From positions 32,118,084 through 32,182,083 of the forward strand of contig CM019719.1 in assembly GCA_009760885.1 (NCBI GenBank): a stretch of DNA of 64,000 nucleotides, in the 5' to 3' direction. This DNA is from Achatina immaculata. Taxonomy: Eukaryota > Mollusca > Gastropoda > Stylommatophora > Achatinidae. Both the position numbers and the translations under genes were made by a program. This document shows positions 1 to 12,200 of this stretch, one piece after another; within the stretch, counting starts at the first letter, position 1, and each line of letters begins with the position of its first letter. The notes beneath the pieces are model-generated. The model had not been told where the DNA came from, searched no databases, and worked only from the letters and a program-made list of their open reading frames with translations.

Positions 1-111
1 CTCTGGAGTTTTCCAGCACTTCACTGAGGAACAGAAAGATCAGATCGAGTTAAACCATTGCTCTTAAGATTGCATATTATTCTTTTATGCTTGTTTTTTT
101 TCTTTCTCCAG

Positions 112-214
112 TGAACTAGTCTATCCTGATGAAGAGAAAGGGGAGATGGTGAAAAGGCGTAGGTTTCATGGTACAGTTTCTCCAGAGCTTTTGAGAAGGG
201 TCAGGGACTATGCT
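112..214 (+). CDS. POLR3E: POLR3E exon (first in window)
   Basis: Acceptor CAG ends at 111 and donor GTAAGT starts at 215. The first base completes a codon from the upstream exon; 34 codons follow, ending in phase 0. Confidence 0.88.
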
Positions 215-3200
215 GTAAGTATTATTTATTCCTTGACTGTATTCAGTGCCAGTGGCCATTGCCTGTGAGACCAAAAAGAAGCTGTTATGATGTACATTTT
301 ATATAATCTCTTCATTTTTTTCCCCCCATTAATTTTGTAAAAATATATCCTAAAAACTGTTTGATTCAGCAAGTTCTAGCTATAAATTATTTACACACAT
401 AATGGATAAAGCTGGTCTGTTTGGAATTCCACAAGGATGTGTCTTCAGGGGACTATCTGTTTATTAGAAATATCCAGGAGCCACACTCATGTAGTGAATT
501 AGACACTGGCTTGCTGACTAGGTGGTCTAGTTTGATTTCCACTCACACTGTGGCTAAGAAAAAACTCCAAGGCTACACCCAGCCTGAAGCAGAAATGAGT
601 ACCAGGGTTAATGCTCTGGGAAGGAAAAGGAATGTCACCATTAGTGATGGAATTTGTGCTGACATTGGCACTAGTTGGCAATTTCTGGTCAATTACTGAT
701 TAGGCAGCAGAGCGCTTCTGGTTTGACCTTGTGCAGTGATTTGATTCACAGTGACTACCTTTACCTGATGGAAATATCCTTGGTGGTGATATCAGATCTG
801 TGGAAAATAAAATAGAAACGACCATCATTTTCTTGTAGGCGATAGGTTTTTTAAGACGGTTCTTTCAGTAAGTTCTCGACATTAGAGGTGTGCAATAAAA
901 TGTCATCTTAGCAGGATGTGAACTTACAAAAATGACAGTCTTTGACTGTAGAAAAAAACATATATAACTATCAGACTCTAGCAGATACATCCGATACCAT
1001 AATTTTCTAAGTGTGTTTTGTCAGACTAGATTCCACTATGTCACAGAGTGACAGAGAGGGGAAGTTGTGTGTATGTGTGTGCTTCATTACCAGACTTAAG
1101 CTTACAAAGTGTTAGATGTGGGCAGAGGTCATAAACATATCATGAGATTTCATTTGTTGTATGTTCAGTTTAAAAGTTGCAAGATTTTTGGTATTGTTGT
1201 GGAGGAATGGTTTAAAAAAACAACACATTTTCATTTCTTTTACCATTATTTTTTTAACTGATCATAGCTTTTGTGTAAAGAAAAATTCCCATGTTACGAA
1301 AAAGACTTCTGATCATGCCAATGAAAATGTTGATGGGCAGAAGTTATCATTGAGTGCTATGTCTCACAAATCAACATTATCTTATTGATGCATTCATCCA
1401 TATAATATGTTTCAGATGTGGAAGTTTACCCATAACAAGTATGTTGTAAGGAAAGATATTTCATCAATTGTACAGGTATAATTTATTGTCAGCTTCTCAC
1501 TGCTTTGTGCTTTATTTTACTTAACATGATGTTCATTGTCTTACCCATTTTTTTAAGAACTGGTTTCCAGCAAAACATGTTCAGCTGGTTTATGGTTACT
1601 GATTCTTTATGTTTATAGAATGAATGTAATTTTCTTTCTACACATCACATCATATTGTTCCTTAACCCTTTTGCTGATAAAGACATGTTTACTAGTTTTC
1701 TTAACTCTTTCCGCGTGTATTGTCGAATTTTCGACACTTCCGGATGGTCCTGTGCGTGCGTATGGTCGAAAATTCGACAATCATTGTTCCATTAAAACAG
1801 GCGGTGTAACATTTATATTGTACGGATTTCGTCTGCGATTCCAGTGACACTTTCAAAATGGAGAATGCGTGCCTAGTTACGAGCGATGCCGAGCGAGAAC
1901 AAGGACACAAGGCATGGAAATTTTTCAATTTTTGACGATGTAGATAGGGGTATGGACATAGCCTATGGCCACCCTGCTGCTCTTAAGTGTTTTCTAAGTA
2001 GATTTAGACATATTTAGATGACTGGAGAAGTAGTTAGGAGGTTATTTCAGACATTCATTCAGCGAAAATGCCATACGGAGTCACAATACGAGATTGATAA
2101 GTAGATCTACACATCTTAGATGGTAAATAGGGGTAAGAAGCGCGAATCTAGACCTAGCCGATGGTGAGCTGACCACAATCAGTGTCTAAAAACATCACAT
2201 TACTTCTTTTTTCCTAAAAAACTCTGCATTTCTGAAATTTTCATTCATTTAGCTACACTTTGACACATATTACGTATACGGAAGTACATGGAAATACTGT
2301 TTTCCATTCCATTTTACAACTAGACCCCCTTACAGTCAAGACCCGCGTTTTACTCCCGCACGGAATGACACGTCCGTGTTTCTTCCTCCCGCACGGGAAG
2401 AGTTAAGTCACTGCTAAGGACAAGTTAACACATTCCTATAATTTTGTCCCTCCAGTGCTAAAGTCGTGTAAACACGTTTCAAGTTTTCTTGATCGCTGCT
2501 GTAGACAGTTATTCTCATTTAGTAACTGGGAAATCACAGTCATTATTTTTAGTTCTGAGTAACCTATTTTCACATGCTGAAACTGGTCATGTCCTGGAAA
2601 TGTGTCATTTTTAGCAGGTGATGGGGGCAGGCCTATTATTCCAAGCAAATTGTATACCTTGGTAACATGGCCGATGTACACTTTAAAAAGTACCCTTACA
2701 CTGCTTGTGTGTGTGCGTGCGTGTGTGTGGGTGTAGTATTCTATACAAATTTCTTATTGTGATATTGGAGGATAGATCAATGGTCTCAACTGATGGGAAC
2801 CTGCCATAGGGCTCCATGACAAAAACTCAGGGTCCATTTTTTTTTGTTTTGAACAAGTAGGAATATCAAATGCTGTCAATTTTTTCTTTACTACATTGTC
2901 ATTTTGAAAATTCACCAAGTTTGTACTGTGTTTTTAGTGTAGTGTAGTGTTTACTCATTAAAAGTTACCCATATTTTGTGAAAAAAAATTTTTTTTTCAT
3001 TTAAAGCAGCCACCATACAGATATGAAACTTTTCCAAAGTATGAGGGTTCATGGCTTGGATTTTAAAACTGGGGGGAGGGGGTTGTGCGGACTTTTGTTA
3101 ATTGGAAACCAACTGAGATAGATTATACCCGAAGTTAAAGATAGGAGGAAACTGCAGATCGTCCATCATGGCTTTGTGGCATAATCTTTTCCTCTTATTT

Positions 3201-6200
3201 TCACAAACGTCTAGTTTCTAGAGTCAACTCACTAAATGTTACGACAAACATCAAATGGATATATTGAATGCTTGTTGTTTGCTTGGACAGAAGCAGTGAG
3301 AATAAACACTTTATTTTGCCGTCTTTTTCTTCTATGTAACAATGCATGTGAAAAAATAAATGTTTTATGTGCTATATAGTATGACTAAAATGAGATAAGA
3401 CTGGAAGAATCCAAGAGTTACAATAAGTTTATATTTTCTGGTGATAAAAATATTGTTAGCACCGGCAATACATCTTAGGTTTTGAGACCACTAAAAAAAA
3501 TTCAGCACTGGTAAAAGTAGGCCAGCAAAGTATCCAGCGGTGACCGATTTGAGGAATAATGTAGCAGCGAAAGGGTTAAGTTTTACATTCATCAGTTAGT
3601 ACAGTTTCTTAATAGTGAGATTAAGAGTTATATGTGTATGAGGCTATGTTATTACAGAAGCTTACATTTAGAGGTTATGTAGTAGTAATAAAAGATTAAT
3701 GGTATCATCATCATTACTTTGTTGAAGATGATGTTCTGTTCAGCTCAGTAATTAGACAATACTCTTTTTTCTTTTTGTTCTAACTGTATCTGCTTGCCAG
3801 AATACATGGCTCAATATCTACCAGATCCTACTACCATTGACAAAGGGAGCGGAAAGTGGAATTGATTATATAGGAAAATATAGGTTTCCTGTGAATTTTG
3901 TAACTACCCAAGTGTCAGTGACAGTTATAAAGTAAACTTTAAGTATTACTTCTGGGGAAACACTTACAGTATTCGTTTCAGTTGGCTGTTTCTGTAATAG
4001 CTTTCTAAACAGTAAAATATATGTAAGCTTTTTTGCTAGCACATTTTACTGTATAATCAGTCATTAGCCATGTCTTTTAATGTTCATCATTCTCTTTATC
4101 CTGTTTACTTAAGTAAGGTCAATAATTGTTAACTGATACAGTGTTCATAGTGTACCATTTTTATATCATGTCTGAGGAAATGTCATTTTTGAGATTTCTT
4201 CAGGGAATGTTTGTTGTGAGTTCACTAGTTTGGTAGGGCCATCATTCATGTACCCCAGACATGATCATAGGTGCTCTGATCTCCTCTTCATTGTCTCCTT
4301 CAGTGTACACTAACTGATTACACCTGTTCTTTGTTGGTTGACCTCTTTGATGAAATGTTCCTTTTTCACCACCCAAAGGCTCTTTCCTTCCCCCCCCCCC
4401 CCCCCCCCCCAAAAATTTCTTCATTCTTGACATCGTCTACAATTTCACAGTTGTTAGTGAAGTCCCTTGTTTGACCAGCTTCTCTTGTGGCTCTGATGAT
4501 ATCTCATTTGTTGTGAGTGAAATATAGTAAGTTTCTTCTTCAGTGGTTTTCTGTTTTAGTGGCCTTTTTGTGATTCTTCAGGAGAGATAAACCATAATTG
4601 ACCAATACACATACAATGAATTTGTAGAAACAACAAAAAAAAATCATCTTTTGTTTTTCAGTTGCCATCAGATGATGTCAAAGAGATTTTGGAAAAGGTG
4701 TCTCGTTTGAAAGCAAAAACAGGCTGGGAGTTTTTGTATGACTATGATAGGGATTTCTGTGAAAGGTATGCCTCAGAGCTGCTTTTAACCAAAATGAACT
4801 ATGAAACAGTTAGGGGATTTTTTAAAAAAGTTCTTTTTTTATAATCATCATTCGCTCAGTTTTTCTTATGTTTTAATGATTATGAAGCTGAATATCGCTG
4901 ATATTGTTTTGTTCAAGGTTCATAATGTACGTGATGATATCACACCAGTTCAGTTCAGTCATTTCAGTTCTAGAACCAAAGATGTTGCTGTTTGTGAGAG
5001 ATGGTGCTGTCTTCAAGCTGTGCTTCCAGTAAAAAAAAAAGTATGTCATGATTCCACAACCCGTCTAGCAGAATGAGAACCGATGTTTATCCATGGTGGC
5101 TGAGCTTACCGAGTTTATGGCCTCTATGCAGGAGTTGGATGAAGCTGTGGTAGCTTGATATGATGCCTGCATTACTAGATCTTCACCGTTAGCATCAAAG
5201 TAACAGTGGTGGTTTCCCTAGGAAGACAGAGGCAGTGAGGACAGGTATTGGCATCCTAAGCTCAAAGTCAGTAGTGGCCTTGAAATGTGAATGCATTAAC
5301 TCTTCGCACCCATACAGCATGAAAATTCTATGGGCTGTACATACATACATGGGTGGAATGACTGAAGAGATATTTAGCAGCTATGGCTAGGTTCGAAAAA
5401 AGCTGTGGTTTATTGAAGTTAATAAAATGTTCACATCACATCCATTGCAACTATACATGAAATGGTAATGATGATGTATTGACTTTATTGGCTGAACTTT
5501 AATACTCTCATTGTTAAATTTTAATTTGGTTGTTTTTTTTAATTTGGGATTTGAAACTGATAATTTTATGTGAAAATATTATTGATATTTGTATGTGAAT
5601 CATACATTTTAAACTGATATTTTTGTGTGAAAATATCAGTGATATTTTTGAGTGAATCATATTTTAAATCGATAATATCATTAATATTTCCTTATGAATC
5701 ACATGTATCAGGCATCCAGAGATTGTGCAACGTCAAAGAAATAAATGGGCGCTCACTTTCCACACATTAGCACAGCACTTCAAGATGCCAAAAGATGGAG
5801 ACAAAAAGGCTTTAGGTAAAATAGTTTTCATGTTGTGCATAAAGTGGCATGTTTTCATCAAAAAGCAGTTTTCATGTTTTGCATAAAGTGGATTCGTTTC
5901 ATCAAAAGTTTCATGTTTTAACGTTTTACATAAAATGGCATGTTTTCATCATGTGTTAGCTGCATTTTAAAGATTAGCTATGTTCATATTCCATCACATT
6001 GTTTTCTTTCACCATGTTGTACAAGTGCTAGAGTACATGAATGAGTACTGCATGAATAAAGCACAAAAAAGTGATGCATTCAGCCTCCTTATATAGTTCT
6101 TACTACTCTCTTTGCAGTCTACATCTTGTTTGTTATGAATTTGCTCCCACAAGGATAATTATATAGTTTGATATGTCCAGAATACTTTACAGTTGGGCCC

Positions 6201-9200
6201 TGCTTTTCAGTATTCTGCTATTTTGATATTTTTCAACATGTAGTGCTCAACTGTTGAGTCATAGAAAGGTTACAGCTGGTATTTTATAGTTTAGGCCTCA
6301 CTCGATTGCACAGTTAATATACAGTGCGTTCGGAAAATAACTATGCAGTAACAAAGTATCGATTCCGGTATCGTAGTGATATCTTAATGACTGCAGCAGG
6401 TAAATGTGGCTAGATACCACAGAAATTAAGATATCACTACGATACCAGAATCGATACTGGGTTTGTGCACAGTTACTTATGGAACACCCTGTATGATAGT
6501 ATAAACATGTTCCATATGCAGGTGCAAGTGAATGAAGGATATTTTTCTTTTCTTTTGGTGGAAGTTTGAAACCTAACCCACTGCATGAGTGGGGTCTTAC
6601 TATGCCTTTAAATCATTTTTTCATATTTACATTTTGTTGCATGATGAGAGAAAAAAGACAGTTGTGTTAAAGGTATTTTTTAAATCACTCAAGTGTATCA
6701 TCAGTTTGTACCTAAGCCAACTTTTCTCTGTCTGTAAACTTAACCCAGACCATTAAAATATCAGCTTGGAAAGAGATTCTTACTTTTGCTCACATATGAT
6801 GTAGCAGTTCCTGTATAAATATGCATATTATATATGATAGTGTTGTACCACCAGTTTCTGTACAAACATAATATGATGTAGCAGTTCCTGTATAAATATG
6901 CATATTATATATGATAGTGTTGTACCACCAGTTTCTGTACAGTACAAACGTAATATGATGTAGCAGTTCCTGTATAAGTATTCATATTATATATGATAGT
7001 GTCATACCACCAGTTTCTCTATAAACATACATATTATATATGACAGCATCATACCACCAGTTATAGATAATTGCATCATTTTTTGTGCTTTATTCACTCA
7101 GTACTCATGACATACTCTACCACTTGTACAAGAACATAATAAAAAGTACACATAACACCTTATAACAGTTCTTTAATGTATCTTGATTGCTTGTTTTAAA
7201 ATGATAAATTTTTAGGCTTTTTAATATTTGTTTATAACATCCTTTTTTATTTATATCTGTGGCCAGGTACAAAACAAAAATACATGCCTAAATGTAATAA
7301 AACTCGAAACTGTATTATAAAATGTACGTCATATACAGTCGAACCCACTTAATATCGCATTGCTTTATTGTCACAGAAATTTGTATCCCCGGCCAACTCC
7401 CATAAGTAATTAATGGGCTTTACTTCGGTTAATATCACCTCGGTTATTGGCACAAATCGCTTAATGTCAACGTATTTTTGCATCTGAGGCGTTAAAGACT
7501 CTGCTTTGTATTACAGACTGAGCGAGTCGAAGCTATAAATATATCTCACAAAGTCCTATCAGTTTTGTGAACATCAAAGAAGGGGCCGGCCATTTGATCA
7601 CCAAGTACGTGCCGCATCAACCTTTTGATGTGGGCATCAGAACTCTGGTGCTGTGGATGTAATGGCTTACCACGGCCGCCCTTTCAAAAGATTTTGATTA
7701 GAAACTGGCTTCTTTCAGTGATTGTCTTTTGTATCAAGACGTGGGCAGTGTTAAGTTGATAATGTGAATTGTCAGTCTCGAGTTATGTATTGTGAATCAT
7801 ATAGCCGAGAACTTCTCATTGGTTCTCATTGTGATAGATAATGGTTATTAAACCCAAATGTGTTCATCTGAATTTCAGCTCTAAAAGGGATATTCTGAAG
7901 CAAGTTGATGAAAAAATTATGAGAAAGGAGATAGCGGATAAATTTGAAATTGACATTTCATCTGTATCAAAACTTGTTTTAAAAAACCAAGACAAAAATT
8001 GAGCAAGACTTTCACTCGTCTTTAGTTAGGTCAAACTGTAATCGAAGGCATGCGAGTTCTTACATAGATATTGAGTGTGCTCTGTTGAAATGGTTCAAGC
8101 AGACACGTTCTGCACAGTTGCCTGTGCGATCCTATAATGGCGGAAATTGTAGAACGTTTTGTGAAAGAAATGGATATGCCTGAATGAAAGTGTTCGAATG
8201 GCTTTATTGAGCGCTTTAACTCTTCCCGTGCCTCAGGAAGAAACGCGGACATTCAGTTGAGTGCCGGATTAAAAGCGCGGGTCTTGATATGTTAGGGGGT
8301 ATAGTTGTAAAATTGAATGAAACACAGTATTTCCATGTACTTCTGTGTACTTATTATGTTTCAAAATATAACTAACTGTATGAAGATTTCATAAATGCAG
8401 AGTTTTTTAGGAAAAAAGAAATAATGTGATGTTTTTAGACAATGATTGTGCCTAGCTCACCATCAGCTAGGTCTAGATCTGCATTACTTACCATCTGAGA
8501 TGTCTAGATCTACTTGTTGATCTCGTATTGTGATTCTATGTCTGAAATAACCTCCTAACTACTCCAGTCGTCTAATATGTCTATATCTACTTGGGATACA
8601 TTCAAGAGCAGTGGGGTGGTCACAAGCCATGTCCATCCCCTATCTACATCATCAAAAATTGAAAATGTTCGATGTTTCTCTTCCTTTTTCTTGATCGGCA
8701 TTGCTCGTAACTAAGCACTCTTTCACCATTTTGAAAAGTGTTACCGGAAACATGGACGGAATATGTACAATCTAAATGTTACACCTGTTGTTTTATTGAA
8801 ACAAACCAAGAGTCGCTATACTGACCCCACGTATAAATCGGAAAACCAGAAGGGTCAGTACAGCGACCCAAGGCACGGGAAGAGTTAAGAAATTCCACAA
8901 CATAACATTTAAGGTCACTTCAGTCAAAGTGGCCCAAATTAACACTGATATCGTTAATGATGGATTACGCTGTCGCCAAAAATTTTTGATTTGTACAGCC
9001 CAGATGACATTTTTAACATTAATGAAACAGGTGTGTTTTATAAACTGCTACCAAACAGAAATTTCTGCTTTCGTGATGGAAAGTGCCTCGGTGGCAAACG
9101 AGCTAAAGATCGCTTAACAGCTGTTGTGTGCTGTAACATGTCTGGCACTGAGAAGACTCCGCTCCTTGTTATCAGAAAATCATGAAATCCACAGTGCTTC

Positions 9201-12200
9201 AAAAACGTAAAGAGCTTGCCCGTCACTTACAAGGCCAACCAACATGCATGGATGACAAGTGAACTGTAAGAGGACTGGGTCGTTTCTTTTGACAACAAAA
9301 TGAACATAAAAGTTTTGTTGTTTGTTGATAACTGTCTGGTGCACACTGTGTCACCAGCCTGGTTGCTACAAAGCTTGTTTTTCCTTCCACCTAACACGAC
9401 CGATGTGATGCAGCCATGTGACCAAGGTGTCATTTACGCCTTCAAGCAACAGTACAGAAAGTGAATAATGCATCATGGAACAAAAGCGTGTCGCCGAGAT
9501 CGACATCAAGATAGTGATTAATTTTATGCATATGGCATGGAATAGCATCAGTCAGTCAACGATTATGAATGTGAACTGCTTTCGTAAGTCACAGTTTACT
9601 TTCTTGCCCAAGACAGTGATCAATACAAATGCCGGCAATATTTGTGACGTTCCCCTGGACCTGATCACAGGTGAAGAGTGGGCAGCAATTTCTGATGGAA
9701 GTGTCACATTTAATCAGTTCATTTCAGCTGATGAGTGCTTGCTATCAACGGAAATGCATTCAGTTGAAGAGATCGTCGCTAGTTTCAATAAAAGCAAGAT
9801 GAACAGCGATGGCAAGGATAGTGCTAATGATGTCAGTGAGTCCGTCACGGACCAGACAACCACCAAAACTGTTGCTTGTGCTCAGTCTGTAAGTGCATTT
9901 GAGACTGTGTGCTTGTTCATTTACAGTATGCCTGACGTGGCACAGGTCGTTTTTAGTGCTGTATCATGTTTATATGACTTTTTTATTAATAGACCAGTTA
10001 TCACTACACAACGCACCACTGCTGATGAGATTCCTTAGCTGCCGTGTGAGGGGTGAAACTCCTCCCGGCCAATGAAGAAAAATGCGATTAGGGTTGCCCT
10101 GCGGAGCCGCCATGGAAAAAGTGATGGAAAGGATTACATGAAGTTTTATCGGTATGTCCAGTAGTCTCGTTGTGAGGGCTACTCATATCACGGCACCTCT
10201 GCTCTAGAGGCCAGCCATGTCCTAAATAATACACCCATACTAGGCCAATATGCCTAAACCGGCTTAACCCAGGGTGAAACCTGATGGCTACTCATATCAC
10301 ATTGAGGTTTTCCATTGAGAAAGTCCAACTCTGGACTAAACTGGTGCAACAAAAACCACAGTGTCACCCAATGCTGCTTCTGTGACCCACTGAGAATATA
10401 GGCCCACGATGCTCTGAGCCTCCATCCTGAATGAGACTATCACAAGAACCACAGGAGTAAATTCAGTAGGATGGCGGGGTGATCTTGATAGTAGAAGCAA
10501 ACGAAGAAGAAAAAGGCTACTCCACACAAAATCACACATTTTTTTTTAGTCGGTTTACTAATCAGATGGTACTGGGTTCAGTCCCAGCAGTGGGATTTTT
10601 TCTCGTACACACCGAAAAGGCCCCCGGGGTTCACCCAACCTCTAAAAATGGATACCAGAGAAATCTGAGAAGGTAAAGCGGCCAGGCGTGGTACTGACCA
10701 CATCACACTTTCATGTGTCGAAGATCATGGAAAATACAGGTCTAACACCATATTCCCCAATATGCCTTAATGGCATGGAAATTGGAATTTTACTTTTACC
10801 TTACTGCGACAAGTCAGATGTTGCTTAATTATAGTGTTTTCTATGTTGTAAGACCAAGACTTACCGTATTTTGTGATTAATATATTTTGTGATTAGTACA
10901 TATTGTGACTAATATATTTTGTGATTAGTACACATTGTATCCAATGATGATAGCTTTGGCTGTTTGTTATGTGTTTTATGTAGCAAATGTGGGATGGACG
11001 GACACACACATGCACACACTCTGGTCCAGTTAAATCCCTTGTAATGGACCCAGCTTTATGTCAACTTCGCTTATTGTCATCATATTTTGATGGTCCCGAT
11101 GATGTGGCATTAAACGGGTTCAACTGTTTCTATGTTGCAGATGTTAAGATTTATCAGGTCTTTTACTATGCTATTCAGAGCTGAGACCAGCACTAAATTA
11201 GCATTGAATTTCTCACACCAGAAATGGAAATAGCCTTGATGAACCAGCAACCAACAGAAAGACATCGCACCAGACGACTTTCAAGCAGGTCCCCTCGGAA
11301 ACGTACTCTTAGTGGGAGATCCCAGTCAGATGTTAGCGACTTGGAGCAAGATCATTCTGACAAGCATAAAATTCTCGAGAGTCCTGCATGCCGAAACATT
11401 CTAGACATGGATTCGGCCATGAATGGCCACGTGCAGTCTTCAGCCAACTCACAGAATGGTCTGTGTGTCCCTCATCTGAGCAGTACAAACATTCCCTCAG
11501 CCAATAATAGACCCGGTGGCTGTGATAACCCTAGACTTATGACCGAGCTGGAGAAGTTTGTGAAGGAAGCACTGGCAGAGAGCAGCACTCTGTGTATGTC
11601 TGACCTACGCAGCAAGTTGTCCATGTATACAGCGCGTGTCCCATCTGCACATGTGTTCAGCGTTGGTGTATCTGACAAGATGGTAGAAGATGCTGTTATT
11701 GCTGTAGGAGGTTTCAGGTTGAAGAATCAGGTGGGTGCTTTTGTTTTTTTGGACTTTTTAATGTTTTTTTTTTGAGTTGTTTTTTTTTTGATGTCTTGTA
11801 TTTGCTACATTAATTTTCTTCTCTTGAGGAATCAATTGTGGAACTGAGTTTTAGAATCATACCATGTAGTGGGGTTTTATTTCATGTAACTGTGCTATCT
11901 TGCTAACTACTGGAAGTGGAGAATGTTGGTCTGCAAGATGATGCACACCAAAAAGCACTGCAGTCAGTGTATAGAGAGAAAGCAGTGTAGAATTAGCTTC
12001 ATGTTAGCAGAAGTGTGCCCAAGTTGGAAGCAGGTGAGAGATTAAAACAAATTTTGATGATGATGCTGAAAACCAAAGGTGGACTGCCACGTTTGAGAGA
12101 GAGAGAGAGAGATTCTGACATTGATGACTGAGTGAACAAAGAAGAAATGAATTTTGTAGTGAATTTGGTTGCGTTTTAGCCAATTCTTCTATATTTTTCT

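Larger units (their letters stand above)
7336..11126 (+). mobile_element. Tigger/pogo-like DNA transposon, decayed, with nested insertions
   Basis: Left end CAGTCGAACCCACTTAATA (after TA at 7334-7335). The right end at 11126 reads, on the opposite strand, CAGTTGAACCCGTTTAATG, forming an inverted repeat of about 25 bp. The right-hand TA duplication is not intact. Between them lies a broken pogo-type transposase (7841-10038). A TTAA-flanked MITE (8216-8888), a SINE (about 10549-10804) and an unclassified stretch (10040-10545) are inserted, which accounts for the length of about 3.8 kb. Confidence 0.75.

Noticed and set aside
421..699. 92-residue plus-strand frame in the first intron
   Set aside because: It lies between two phase-matched POLR3E exons and has no recognisable motif.
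4801..5076. Frame continuing after the POLR3E exon at 4662-4765
   Set aside because: A good donor at 4766 joins in phase to 5712; sequence after the donor has no RPC5 resemblance.
5296..5376. Miniature TTAA element starting TTAACTCTTCGCACCCA
   Set aside because: The right partner (GGGTGGAATGACTGAAGAG) is displaced and lacks TTAA; end pairing is too weak.
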